Source: Virgibacillus sp. SK37
GTDB lineage: Bacteria > Bacillota > Bacilli > Bacillales > Amphibacillaceae
Assembly (NCBI RefSeq): GCF_000725285.1
Contig: NZ_CP007161.1
Location: forward strand, 3,386,213 to 3,450,212
Direction of reading: 5' to 3'
DNA length: 64,000 nucleotides
Position numbers and translations under genes: made by a program. Positions 7,775 to 17,079 of the stretch are shown here, piece after piece (position 1 is the first letter of the stretch; each line of letters starts with the position of its first letter). Below the pieces are notes generated by a model. The model ran no database searches, was not told the DNA's origin, and was given only the letters and a program-made list of their open reading frames with translations.

Positions 7775-8318
7775 GGAGGAAAATGCGAACTAGAGAAAAC
7801 ATATTTAGCTATTTATGCGAAATAGCTAAATAACACCGCTACGGAAAAATACTGCGCTTTCCGGGGGCGGCTGATGAGCCTCCTCATGCTACCGCATTCC
7901 GGGGTCTCACCGATGCCTCATCTCCCCCAGGAGTCTCCGTATTTTTCCTTCGCTAAAGTGTATTTTCCAAGCTATTAAAGTTAAAAGATACTTCTTCGAT
8001 TAATAAATATCTTTAATCACTTAATAGCATATACCAGTTGATTGGAATGAAGGAGGACGACTCCTGCCGGAATAGCATGAGGCGAAGACCCTGGACGGAG
8101 CGTAGCGGAGGAAGCGGCTGAGGCCATGCCGGCGGAAAGCGTTCCTCTGTAATGGAAATCAATGGCGGTAGGTGATCTTCTAAGCGTATTTAGATAAATT
8201 TTTTAGTAGCCATATTCCTGTTACAAGAGGTATAATTTCTCACCTCCAAGCACGTGAGCTAAGTGTATTTTCCGAAACGGCCGTTTACAGTACTACCAAG
8301 TTACTTCGCAGTTTATCT
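7775..8318. repeat. MITE-like intergenic element, copy with modules A and B
   Basis: This accounts for most of the gene-free stretch 7658-8388. The left end GGAGGAAAATGCGAACTAG (7775-7793) is inversely related to the right end, which contains GTTACTTCGCAGTTTATCT and stops at 8318. Inside are module A (7836-7955), whose ends GGAAAAATAC and GTATTTTTCC are inverted, and module B (8032-8168), a GC-rich hairpin starting ttgattggaatg and ending aatggaaatcaatgg. The right flank tgtattttccgaaacggccgtt is shared with the copy ending at 51931. No open reading frame with a ribosome site is present. Confidence 0.8.
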
Positions 8319-8359
8319 TTTTACGAGATATCTTAAAAAAACAATTAAAAAAGAGTGAA

Positions 8360-8388
8360 CAAAAATAAAAACCCTGCTAAAGCAGGGT
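8360..8388 (-). terminator. terminator of the 69-residue protein gene
   Basis: ACCCTGC and GCAGGGT form the stem around a four-base loop, directly behind the stop codon. On the minus strand it is followed by a T-rich run. Confidence 0.85.
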
Positions 8389-8598
8389 CTAGTGGTTAAA
8401 GTAAAAATTTTTCACATGGGTATTTCCTTCTTCTAAAAAAGCTACTTCAGACATTAACATAACTTCTTTCTTCAATCTTCCTCTCTGATCAGCTTCATGT
8501 CGCTCATACACCCACTTTATAAATTCCAATTCCTTTTTGTTGAAAGGTCTATCTAGTTTTGTTTGTAGCTTTCTGCAAAATTCCCCTAGACTATTCAT
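8389..8598 (-). CDS. small conserved-looking hypothetical protein
   Basis: This 69-residue protein starts MNSLGEFCRKLQTKLDRPFN and continues KKELEFIKWVYERHE. The frame extends further upstream, but AGGGGG stands 6 bases before this ATG and the upstream extension is poor in protein character, so the internal start is chosen. It is a charged, probably two-helix soluble protein. No family is recognised. It lies alone between the repeat element and the yerD-like gene, with its own terminator. Confidence 0.6.
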   Translation of the reverse strand: MNSLGEFCRKLQTKLDRPFNKKELEFIKWVYERHEADQRGRLKKEVMLMSEVAFLEEGNTHVKNFYFNH

Positions 8599-8727
8599 CG
8601 ACAACCCCCTGTAGAGCCGAGAAATTAAATATCTACTCATATTGTAAACGGAATCATCATTTATTTCAATACCAAAGTGGTAAAATATGCTGAATTTACA
8701 GAAAACTACGTTAACTGACATATTTCT

Positions 8728-10302
8728 TTAACTAATATAGGAATAATCTTTTCGATTACTCACTTCCTGTAATTGATCTTTTAAAACAACATGCTCTCTT
8801 GTGAATTTTGTAGGGGAGTCAATGCCGGCAATCGCAGCCATTTCAAAAACTCCTTCTCTCAATGCCAACAAATAATTACAAACCCTGTACTTTTTCTCTT
8901 CAATGCTCAGAGCTTGTTGTAATTTGGGGTCTGTTGTCGTTACACCTGTTGGGCAATTGTTGGTGTGGCATACTTCTGCCATAATACAACCGACACTAAG
9001 CATAAAACCTCTGGCAATGTTTATCATGTCAGCACCGAGCGCCAGTGCCATTACAATTTTATCTGGTGTAAGTAGCTGACCGGAAGCAATAATATGTGTT
9101 CTTTCCCGCAACTCGTATTTTTTCAACAGTTCATCAACCATAGGCAGTGCAGCAAATGTTGGAAGACCGACAGAATCAGCCAATTCGTAATAAGAAGCAC
9201 CGGTCCCTCCGTTACCTCCATCTACTGTAATAAAATCAGGAATGATTCCTGTTTCCTTCATCGCTTTCATTAAATTTTCTACTTGTTCTTGATTACCTAC
9301 AACAATTTTCATGCCTACAGGCTTACCACCGACATCACGTAATTGTGATAGAAATTCCAAGAACTCTTTACCGTTATTAATACCGTGGAAACGGTTCGGA
9401 CTATTAATATCTTCCCCTTGCTCAACTTTTCTGATCTCCGCAATTTCTTTTGTAACTTTCTTCCCGTCCACATGGCCACCACGCTGTTTTGCACCTTGAG
9501 CCACTTTTAGTTCAAAGGCCTTAATTTGGTCCATATCACTTTTCTTTTTAAATTCCTCCCAAGAAAACTCGCCATCCTTTGTTCGGACACCAAACAGGCC
9601 AGGGCTGATTTGCATAATAATATCCACATCCCCTTTTAAGTGATACGGCGAAACACTGCCCTCTCCTGTATTCATCCAGGTGCCACCTGCCATGCCAAGC
9701 CCCTCGGAAAGTGCTGTAATAGCATGATCTCCAAGTGATCCGAAGCTCATTGCTGATTGCCCAATAAGACCTTTAATTTTAAAGGGTTGACGTGCGGTGC
9801 CCTTTCCAAGAACAATTGCTTCATCATCTGTTAAATAAAAAGGATTCAGTTCCCCTTCTTCCCGATACTCTTTACGACTAAATAGCTTCTCATTATCTAT
9901 TTTGTATAATTTGGTTTTTATTTTAGGCTGCTGATCAATTTTTAATTCGTTTCGGAGCTTAGGAAACATATTGTTTACCATATAAAGCCCACTTTCGTGA
10001 AAATCTCTCTGTGATCCATAGCCAATCATTCTATCATTATATTTCCCTGCTTTATAAACAAATTCGAACTCTCTCCGGTGAAATGGCTTTCCTTCATTAT
10101 CATTGTTAAATAAGTATTGCCTTAACTCTGGTCCCATTTTTTCTATGATATAGCGCATCTTTCCCAGTAAGGGATAATTACGTAAAATGGAATGCTCCTC
10201 TTGTTTCTTATCAAAAAAATAAATACGAAGAAAAATTAGTAATGGTATAAGTATAATAAGAGTAATCAGAACAATTAACCCGATTAATAATGCATCCTCC
10301 AT
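8728..10302 (-). CDS. yerD: FMN-binding glutamate synthase family protein (YerD-like)
   Basis: This 524-residue protein has one N-terminal membrane helix (about residues 5-28) and a glutamate synthase central/FMN domain. Visible motifs are QSAMSFGSLGDHAITALSEG, VDGGNGGTGASYYELADSVG and the cysteine cluster CIMAEVCHTNNC, which in GltB binds a 3Fe-4S centre. It lacks the glutaminase domain of true GOGAT. Length and layout match B. subtilis YerD. The reaction is unproven; an FMN-dependent membrane-attached oxidoreductase is likely. GGGAGGAG precedes the ATG. It is transcribed separately from the genes upstream, which end in their own terminator. Confidence 0.85.
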   Translation of the reverse strand: MEDALLIGLIVLITLIILIPLLIFLRIYFFDKKQEEHSILRNYPLLGKMRYIIEKMGPELRQYLFNNDNEGKPFHRREFEFVYKAGKYNDRMIGYGSQRDFHESGLYMVNNMFPKLRNELKIDQQPKIKTKLYKIDNEKLFSRKEYREEGELNPFYLTDDEAIVLGKGTARQPFKIKGLIGQSAMSFGSLGDHAITALSEGLGMAGGTWMNTGEGSVSPYHLKGDVDIIMQISPGLFGVRTKDGEFSWEEFKKKSDMDQIKAFELKVAQGAKQRGGHVDGKKVTKEIAEIRKVEQGEDINSPNRFHGINNGKEFLEFLSQLRDVGGKPVGMKIVVGNQEQVENLMKAMKETGIIPDFITVDGGNGGTGASYYELADSVGLPTFAALPMVDELLKKYELRERTHIIASGQLLTPDKIVMALALGADMINIARGFMLSVGCIMAEVCHTNNCPTGVTTTDPKLQQALSIEEKKYRVCNYLLALREGVFEMAAIAGIDSPTKFTREHVVLKDQLQEVSNRKDYSYIS

Positions 10303-10370
10303 AGCAATCTCCTCCCTAACCTGTGTATGTCATAATGGCGATACCCTCCTTCAGGCAATTTAAACATAAG

Positions 10371-10399
10371 AAAAAACCAGGCCAATAATTGACCTGATT
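10371..10399 (-). terminator. terminator behind the ubiB/coiled-coil operon
   Basis: TCAGGTC and the partner GGCCTGG form a stem on the minus strand. It is followed by TTTTTT, one base past the stop codon of the coiled-coil protein gene. Confidence 0.8.
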
Positions 10400-10400
10400 C

Positions 10401-10706
10401 CTATAGCTCATTTTCTCCTATTTTTTCTTCTAGTTCTGTAATCCGTGCACGCAACTCATTGATGTCTTCTTTAGTGGCTAGCCCTAGATCTTTCGCCATT
10501 TTCTGGGTTTGCTCAAACTGCTTGACGCTCCATTCGTCTTTTTTCATTTCGCCTTTATCTGTAAAGCTTTGAAGTACTGTCCTAGCTTCATCCTGTGTTA
10601 ATTCATTTTTATCTACAAGCTCCTTTAATTTCTGATCAAACTTTTCTTTACTGGTTACGGCCGCTCCCAGTCCCAATAGGAATCCTTTTTTTAGTAATTC
10701 ATTCAT
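10401..10706 (-). CDS. phasin-like coiled-coil protein
   Basis: This 101-residue helical protein starts MNELLKKGFLLGLGAAVTSK, a short hydrophobic patch typical of small phasin/PhaF-like proteins. It ends in a heptad-type coiled coil (about residues 75-98, ELRARITELEEKI). A GTG three codons upstream is open, but AAGGAG overlaps that GTG and is well spaced for the ATG at 10706. It starts 13 bases after ubiB and shares its terminator, so the two are one operon. A role on membranes or with UbiB is inference. Confidence 0.7.
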   Translation of the reverse strand: MNELLKKGFLLGLGAAVTSKEKFDQKLKELVDKNELTQDEARTVLQSFTDKGEMKKDEWSVKQFEQTQKMAKDLGLATKEDINELRARITELEEKIGENEL

Positions 10707-10719
10707 TTTTAGCACTCCT

Positions 10720-12366
10720 TTATTTTATAGATTGAATTACCTTGTAATGCTTTCTGGCAAGTATCGTAAACATAACCACAAAATAAATAATGCCTGCCAG
10801 TCCAAAGCTTCCAAATATAGTATAGCCTTCTACATAGCCATACCAGCTTGCTGCAATACTGACTAGAATCATAATAAAATGAAATGACTCCAGTACCAGG
10901 AAAAAGTGATGTTTCCATGTTTTTTCTTGTTTTTCTTTATCCCACTCTCTATCCTTTTCCCCATTTTCCAGCCATCCTAACATTGCTTTCGGAAAAGAGA
11001 AGATAGGTTCAATGGATTCCTTAGCATACTGTTTATAAATAGATTCGATTAGCGTTTTGCTGCCAAGCCATTTTTTGATTTTAGGTTTGGCCCATTTTTC
11101 TATGTCTGTTTCCGGATAAATTGCAAAAAGTATTCCTATATTAATAGATATTGCTCGTCCTAAATAAGCATACTCGGCAGACAACTGAATGGGCTGTTCT
11201 TTTACAAACATTTTGATGTCCTGTTTAATTTGTTCCAGCAACTGTCCATCCATATTTTTGAATGAACCATCCCGATACATTTCGATCAGTTGTTTTACCA
11301 TTTTCTTTAACTTATTTGTGTCAGCATTTGGTAATACAAAATTCATTTGTTCGAGTGCTTCTATTACACGGTCATAGTCATCTATAATTACCCCTTGAAT
11401 CAAATGCTTAAAATAAGTAGTATCTTGTTTTCTAACTTCCCCTACCATCCCAAAGTCCAGTATGGTGATCGTGCCATTCCTATTAATTAGTAGATTACCT
11501 GCATGGGGGTCTGCGTGAAAGTTGCCTGGGTTTAAAAACTGCTCACTATAAAAGTTAAATAGATTTTTTGCAATTCTTTCTGGTTGAATATGATGCTTAC
11601 GCATAAATTCAAGGTCAGTTATTTTTGCACCTTCCGCCCATTCCATAACCAACACTCTTTTTGTACATAGCTCATCCATAAACGCAGGGATATATACCGT
11701 CTTATCATCTTTAAACCTTTCTTTAAAATACTTTCCATAATGTAATTCCTGGGTGAAATCCAATTCACGATCCATCACTCGTATCAATTCTAAATAGAGT
11801 GATTTTAAATCTGCTTTTTTTCCAAAAGAAGTACAAAAAGAAATAATCCAAAATACAACCCGTAATGCTTTAAAATCCATATGAAAGATTCTTTCCACCT
11901 GATATCGTTGAACCTTAATCGCAACTTCTCTTCCGCTTCCTTTTAACCTTGCGTAGTAAACTTCCCCGATCGAAGCTGAAGCAATAGACGTTCTGTTTAT
12001 ATCCTCTATATATTCGGATGGGTCCGCGCCCCACTCTTCCTGAAGTAAACGACTTGCGTAGCTATACGGCATTGGAGGGACACGATCGACCAAGCCACTC
12101 AATTCTTTAATAAATACTTCAGGCATAAAGTCTGTTCTTGTACTAAGAAACTGACCCACCTTTATTAATACTCCACCCATTTTAACGGCTTTTTTCCGAT
12201 ATTCTACAGCCTGTTTATGTAGCAGGTGTTCCCATTTCCGCTTCGTCTGTTCATCCCAAATACCATGAAAAAGATGAAAGAAATAAATTTGGAAAATAAA
12301 TTTTACGACCATCCATACAATAAACGTACACCGGTAAAACAAATTATATGTTAACGCATTTTTCAC
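10720..12366 (-). CDS. ABC1/UbiB family atypical kinase
   Basis: This is a UbiB-type kinase-like protein of 548 residues. Motifs seen are the family's KxGQ region (GGVLIKVGQFLSTRTD), the alanine-rich nucleotide loop (ASASIGEVYYARL), the catalytic loop NFHADPHAGNLLI and ILDFGMVG. Two hydrophobic helices close the protein, anchoring it in the membrane. UbiB proteins help handle isoprenoid lipids such as quinones. The frame is open to 12453, but AGAGGTG stands 6 bases before the GTG at 12366, which I take as start. It diverges from the yjiH-like gene. Confidence 0.88.
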   Translation of the reverse strand: MKNALTYNLFYRCTFIVWMVVKFIFQIYFFHLFHGIWDEQTKRKWEHLLHKQAVEYRKKAVKMGGVLIKVGQFLSTRTDFMPEVFIKELSGLVDRVPPMPYSYASRLLQEEWGADPSEYIEDINRTSIASASIGEVYYARLKGSGREVAIKVQRYQVERIFHMDFKALRVVFWIISFCTSFGKKADLKSLYLELIRVMDRELDFTQELHYGKYFKERFKDDKTVYIPAFMDELCTKRVLVMEWAEGAKITDLEFMRKHHIQPERIAKNLFNFYSEQFLNPGNFHADPHAGNLLINRNGTITILDFGMVGEVRKQDTTYFKHLIQGVIIDDYDRVIEALEQMNFVLPNADTNKLKKMVKQLIEMYRDGSFKNMDGQLLEQIKQDIKMFVKEQPIQLSAEYAYLGRAISINIGILFAIYPETDIEKWAKPKIKKWLGSKTLIESIYKQYAKESIEPIFSFPKAMLGWLENGEKDREWDKEKQEKTWKHHFFLVLESFHFIMILVSIAASWYGYVEGYTIFGSFGLAGIIYFVVMFTILARKHYKVIQSIK

Positions 12367-12498
12367 ATTAAACACCTCTAAAACCATTTCCCGGTAATCT
12401 ATGAAATAAAACTTATCTATGATATTAGTAAAAGTACTTGGATATTTATACAACCCCCTGTATAATAGTACAAAAACGAGTTATTCAGGGAGGATTAT

Positions 12499-13842
12499 AT
12501 GAACAAGCAAAACTATAAATGGAGTGATCATCTTAAATTTATTATTCCTTCCCTCATTGGAATATTTTTATTTATGTGTCCTGTACAAACCAAGGATGGC
12601 TTAACTATTCCAATTGCAGTATTGGCAAATTGGGTTCAGGAGGAACTTGCTAATCAGCTTTCCATGATTATGATGATTATTATCGTAATCACAGCAATAA
12701 TGACCCTGTTGGCAAGGTTCAGCTCCATTTTTAAAAAGACACCGTTTTTCCAAAACTTATTTCATGTCAGTATATTTTGGACAATTACAAGAGTTGTCGC
12801 GGCCGTATTTGCTGTGATGGTATATTTTGATTTGGGGTCCGAAGCAATTTATGGACCAAATACAGGAGAGGTTCTTTTGGATGACCTGCTCCATGTTCTG
12901 TTCGCTGTCTTTTTATTCGCTGGGTTATTTTTACCATTACTAATGAACTTTGGTTTATTGGAATTATTCGGTACATTAATGACAAAAATTATGCGTCCGC
13001 TATTTCGCTTACCAGGCAGAGCGTCCATTGACTCATTAGCTTCCTGGATTGGTGACGGTACTATTGGAGTACTTTTAACTAGTCGGCAATACGAAGATGG
13101 TTACTATACAAAGCGTGAAGCCGCCGTAATTGGGACAACCTTTTCTATTGTTTCCATTACGTTCACACTAGTAGTAATTTCTGAAGTAGGCTTAGAGCAT
13201 ATGTTTGTTCCTTTTTATGCAACTGTACTCCTTGCTGGATTTGTTGCTGCATTAATTATGCCAAGAATACCACCCCTTTCCAGAAAAGCGGACTCCTTTG
13301 TACGAGATGATGCAGAAGGGATTAACGAGGAAATCCCTGATGGTTACAACTCTTTCACATTTGGTTATAAAAAAGCGTTGGACCGCAGTAAAAAAGAAAC
13401 AAGTGTGTATCAATTTTTTAAAGAAGGCGGGCAAAACATCCTCGATATGTGGATGGGAGTCGCCCCAGTCGTAATGGCTTTTGGTTTGATTGCTTTGATC
13501 ATTGCTGAATACACCCCCGTATTCCAATGGCTAGGTATGCCGTTTATCCCTTTACTTGAACTGATGCAGGTACCATATGCTGCTCAGGCATCAGAGACGG
13601 TTTTAATTGGTTTTGCAGATATGTTCCTGCCTGCCATTTTTGCTTCATCCATTGATGCAGAGATAACGAGGTTTATTATCGCAGGCTTGTCTGTTACACA
13701 GTTAATATATATGTCTGAGGTTGGCGGCTTATTACTTGGCTCCAAGGTACCAGTATCATTTAAGGACCTGGCAATTATTTTCTTACTTCGAACAGTAATT
13801 ACATTGCCTATTATTACACTGATTGCCCATCTGATTTTTTAA
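12499..13842 (+). CDS. YjiH family membrane protein (nucleoside-recognition domain)
   Basis: This 447-residue integral membrane protein has about ten hydrophobic helices and two Gate/nucleoside-recognition-like halves (LFRLPGRASIDSLASWIGDG and ASETVLIGFADMFLPAIFAS). Those blocks are typical of the YjiH family. The transported compound is not known; a transport or channel role is inferred from the Gate domain. GGGAGG precedes the ATG. It is a single gene followed by its own terminator. Confidence 0.82.
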   Translation: MNKQNYKWSDHLKFIIPSLIGIFLFMCPVQTKDGLTIPIAVLANWVQEELANQLSMIMMIIIVITAIMTLLARFSSIFKKTPFFQNLFHVSIFWTITRVVAAVFAVMVYFDLGSEAIYGPNTGEVLLDDLLHVLFAVFLFAGLFLPLLMNFGLLELFGTLMTKIMRPLFRLPGRASIDSLASWIGDGTIGVLLTSRQYEDGYYTKREAAVIGTTFSIVSITFTLVVISEVGLEHMFVPFYATVLLAGFVAALIMPRIPPLSRKADSFVRDDAEGINEEIPDGYNSFTFGYKKALDRSKKETSVYQFFKEGGQNILDMWMGVAPVVMAFGLIALIIAEYTPVFQWLGMPFIPLLELMQVPYAAQASETVLIGFADMFLPAIFASSIDAEITRFIIAGLSVTQLIYMSEVGGLLLGSKVPVSFKDLAIIFLLRTVITLPIITLIAHLIF

Positions 13843-13869
13843 TTCATACAGGTTTATTAGCAAAGACGA

Positions 13870-13902
13870 AAAAGACGGTCATCTCATAGATGACCGTCTT
13901 TT
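13870..13902. terminator. bidirectional terminator
   Basis: Perfect arms AAAAGACGGTCATCT and AGATGACCGTCTTTT lie between the convergent yjiH-like gene and the SDR gene. Confidence 0.9.
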
Positions 13903-13937
13903 CCTTTTATAAAAAAAGGGGTGATATGCTATACGTT

Positions 13938-14765
13938 TTATCTGAAATTTAGTTTCAATTTTTCTTTAATTTTTTCCGTGTTCAGAGAAGTATTCTTCGG
14001 AATTTCTTCATCTACTCGTTCTTCTTCAGAACCTTTTTCAACTAAATCTGCATTATAGCCCATTTTCTCTGCTTCTTCCCTCATAAATTCATAAAAACTT
14101 TGTGTCTTTTCTGGTCCAGTATTATAAACACCGATCAGATCATTTTGGATGAACTTTACAATGACGGTTGCCAAATCCGCTACATGCACAAATGTCCGAA
14201 TGAGATCATCGCGAAAGGCTATCGGCTTATCCGAACGCAGATGATAGGCTAATTTATCTGTACGCTCATCTAGCTTTCCAATCGCATTTTCACCGTATAT
14301 TGGGCCAGCACGTAAAATAGTATAATTTGTTAACTCCTTATCAATGAGCCGTTCCGCTTTTACCTTAGCATTTGTATAGTTACTGAACGCATGATCCTCA
14401 GGCAGCGTAGATAATGGATCTTCTTCCTTATACGGCCCATTTCCTGCACTATAAACAAAATCAGACGAGAGATAGATCAGCTTTGTCTCAGGAGTCAGAT
14501 GTGTAATTAAGTGGATTAAGCCTTGATCTGTTAACTCGTGTTCATTTGGCCCAGCCATTACTGACCAAACAACTACATCTGGCTGTTCTTCTTTAAAGTA
14601 CTCGGAAAAAGACTCTGGTTCATTTACATCTAGCTTTACTAGATCATCAAACATAGAAGGCTCTTCCAAAAACGTCCCACTAACTTCTATGCCGGATATA
14701 TCATCTAGTAATTTATAAACAGATGACCCTACATATCCATTCGCACCAAATACACAAACCTTCAT
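13938..14765 (-). CDS. NAD(P)-dependent SDR, RmlD/epimerase-like
   Basis: This 275-residue extended short-chain dehydrogenase has the N-terminal Rossmann motif GANGYVGSSVY (about 7-17) and the active-site pair in NYTNAK (YxxxK). The fold and the stretch IYLSSDFVYSAGNGPYKEED resemble dTDP-4-dehydrorhamnose reductases (RmlD). No other sugar-nucleotide gene is near, so the substrate is open. The frame begins three codons earlier, but GAGGAAG is spaced for the ATG at 14765. It lies 33 bases downstream of the broken acyltransferase, so the two may share a transcript. Confidence 0.8.
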   Translation of the reverse strand: MKVCVFGANGYVGSSVYKLLDDISGIEVSGTFLEEPSMFDDLVKLDVNEPESFSEYFKEEQPDVVVWSVMAGPNEHELTDQGLIHLITHLTPETKLIYLSSDFVYSAGNGPYKEEDPLSTLPEDHAFSNYTNAKVKAERLIDKELTNYTILRAGPIYGENAIGKLDERTDKLAYHLRSDKPIAFRDDLIRTFVHVADLATVIVKFIQNDLIGVYNTGPEKTQSFYEFMREEAEKMGYNADLVEKGSEEERVDEEIPKNTSLNTEKIKEKLKLNFR

Positions 14766-14798
14766 ACCTAGCACTTCCTCTCTTTAAAACAGTTAGAA

Positions 14799-15819
14799 TT
14801 ATGATTCTGTTCCGGGTTGCTTTTTGCTTATTTTTTCATGATAGGCTTTCTTCATAATGGATGCTCTTCCTTCAATAATAGGTTGCCAAATTCCCAGCAC
14901 AGGCTTACTGGATAGCAGGAGAACAATCCCCATGGAAATCGCTGCCAATCCTACAAAGTCAACTAGATTATTAATTTTAAATACATCTACTTGACGGAAA
15001 TACTGAATGAAAAACCCATGCAGAAGATACACATATAATGTTCTAGTTCCAAGTTTAGTAAAACTCTGCTTGTTTTTTGGTATCCATGCCAACACACTTG
15101 CTACCATAATTGCTGCTGTAACATAAACCGTTAGTCGAGCTAAGCCACCATACTCACTCATGCCTAAATCTCCATAAGACTTGGATGCAAGCAACCAACC
15201 TGAATTGAAATCAGGCATGTAATAAATTGCAAGTGCAATTGCGGCCATTACACCAACAGAAATCACTTTAAATGCTTTCCGCTTAACTAACATTACTTGC
15301 TTCTCTGTTAGCCAGTAACCAGCTAGGAAAAATGGGAAAAACACAAATGTGCGAGATAAACTGAATGTGTGTCCAATTTCTCCAAAATAACCAACGATTA
15401 AGCCAATTTGAACAGCAAGTGTAATACTCAAAACTGCTGGTATTTTCTTGAACCAATACAGCAAGAGATGCCAGCAAAATAAACTAAATAAAAACCATAG
15501 TGCCCATTGTGGGTGAAATAAATCATTTTGCCAACCGGATTTCCCAATAATAAAGTAATAGCCTGTATAGATTAATTGGAAAATCAAATAGGGTACAAGT
15601 AGTTTTTTTATTAAATTCAGTATATAAGAAATGTTCCCTGAACCTTTGGCAAAAAAAACCCGCCAACAAAATAAATGCAGGCATATGAAAGGTGTAAATC
15701 CACATATACAGCGTGTTTATAGTTGTAGAACCATCTGTAAATGGTTGAATCATATGACCGAACACCACAAGGAATATTAAAATGAACTTCGCGTTATCAA
15801 AGAAGGCGTTTCTTTCCAT
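14799..15819 (-). pseudogene. acyltransferase family 3 membrane protein, frameshifted
   Basis: Two frames together spell one membrane acyltransferase. The first begins MERNAFFDNAKFILIFLVVF and reaches PAFILLAGFF. The other resumes as LVPYLIFQLIYTGYYFIIGK and continues for about 250 residues with at least seven helices. They are separated by a one-base shift at a run of eight T on the coding strand (15651-15658 as A). With seven T the frame reads GFFAKGSGNISYILNLIKKL and joins smoothly. The family O-acetylates surface polymers or sugars at the membrane. It may be a true pseudogene, a phase-variable gene, or a sequencing error in the homopolymer. AAGGA supports the ATG at 15819. Confidence 0.75.
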
Positions 15820-16077
15820 TACACTCATCCTTAAACTTTTATTTACATATTCTATACCCTATTTTACACGTTTAAACGGAGTTTCACTCCTATTTAAAGT
15901 AGTTGTTAACCATTTGTTAGCAGAATGAAAATTACTTGAATATTTGTAATATGTGTGGCAGAAATAAGGTTTTTATATTTCGAGGTAATAGCTATATTTC
16001 AAAGGTGCATGGCGCTAATCTTATTCTACGGCGAACTCATACGCTCTACTGCCGATTACCTTTATATACAAAAAGAA

Positions 16078-16102
16078 AAAGCCTCAAAAAATAGAGACTT
16101 TT
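16078..16102 (-). terminator. candidate ku terminator
   Basis: AAAGTCTC and GAGGCTTT form a stem with a large A/T loop, overlapping the ku stop region. It is followed by a T-rich stretch. It is weak compared with the other terminators here. Confidence 0.5.
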
Positions 16103-16958
16103 ACGTTGCTGTTTTCTTTTTCTGTGTTGTTGTTTTTGTTTTACGTTTTGGTTGTTTTGGCTTCGGTTTTTCTTTTTTAGCTCGCTCTAAAGAGGCTTGC
16201 AGTGCATCCATTAAATTATCAGCACCTGTGGCTGTAGCCGGTCTTGTACTTACATCCTTCGCCGTAGTTGTTTGCTCATTATTTTTCTTATCTTCAATTA
16301 AATCAAGCAATGCGGTGCGATATTCATCTTTATATTTTTCAGGATCAAACTCAGCTGTTAACTGATCAATTAACATTTTCGCAGTGTCGAGTTCTTTTTT
16401 CGCGACAGCTACTTCTTCAGGCACGTTTGGCACATCTTGTACACTCCGGACTTCATCAGGATAGTGAATCGTCTCTACAATAAGTGTATTTTCGTATACA
16501 CGGATCACAGCAAGCTGCTCTTTTGAACGGATAATCATTTTCGCTACGCCAATTTTCCCGGTGTCTTTCAAAGCACTTCGTAATAAACCGTATGCCTTCC
16601 CGCCACCTTCATTTGGTGATAAGTAATAGCTTTTTTCGAAATAGATCGGATCAATTTCTTCCAGCTTTACAAAATCTACAATTTCAACTGCTTTATCGGC
16701 CTGTTCCTTTTGCAATGCTTCCAGTTCTTCATCATCTAAAATCACAAACTTATTTTTAGCGTATTCATATGCCTTCACAATTTCCTCATTCTCTACCTTT
16801 CGATCACAAACCGGACAAACCTTCTCATATTTCACAGGTGATTGGCACTCCTTATGAAGCTGACGAAGCTTCACATCCTTATTCTCTGTTGCTGCATGCA
16901 TTTTTACTGGTATGTTCACCAATCCGAAACTTATGGTGCCCTTCCACATTGTGTGCAT
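16101..16958 (-). CDS. ku: non-homologous end-joining protein Ku
   Basis: This 285-residue bacterial Ku binds DNA ends as a ring-shaped homodimer and recruits LigD for repair. The start MHTMWKGTISFGLVNIPVKM is the canonical Ku opening, and the zinc-like CPVCDRKVENEEIVKAYEY segment follows at about 47-65. The last 50 residues are Lys-rich (KPKPKQPKRKTKTTTQKKK), as in Ku tails that bind DNA. GGGAGG precedes the ATG. It diverges from ligD with 144 bases between. In B. subtilis the pair works in spores. Confidence 0.95.
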   Translation of the reverse strand: MHTMWKGTISFGLVNIPVKMHAATENKDVKLRQLHKECQSPVKYEKVCPVCDRKVENEEIVKAYEYAKNKFVILDDEELEALQKEQADKAVEIVDFVKLEEIDPIYFEKSYYLSPNEGGGKAYGLLRSALKDTGKIGVAKMIIRSKEQLAVIRVYENTLIVETIHYPDEVRSVQDVPNVPEEVAVAKKELDTAKMLIDQLTAEFDPEKYKDEYRTALLDLIEDKKNNEQTTTAKDVSTRPATATGADNLMDALQASLERAKKEKPKPKQPKRKTKTTTQKKKTAT

Positions 16959-17047
16959 AAATACGTACCTCCCTTTTCTACATAGTTTGTCGGTTGTATA
17001 TCTTTTTATCCTCTCAGCGAGTATTTTTCTAAAAATAAGCCAAGTTA

Positions 17048-17079
17048 TGAATAAAAGCGCAAGCGTTTTACTAGTACTA
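17048..17079 (+). promoter_or_regulatory. candidate sigma-G-like promoter of ligD
   Basis: TGAATA (17048-17053), a 19-base spacer and AGTACTA (17073-17079) resemble the forespore sigma-G pattern TGAATA-N17/18-CATACTA. The -10 box agrees at 5 of 7 positions and the spacer is one base long. It lies 24 bases before the ligD ATG. It is listed because B. subtilis ykoV-ykoU is sigma-G controlled; the sequence match alone is only moderate. Confidence 0.35.

Noticed and set aside
7836-7955. Module A as an intrinsic terminator pair
   Set aside because: It is far from any stop codon, lacks a T run after the stem and recurs as part of the dispersed element.
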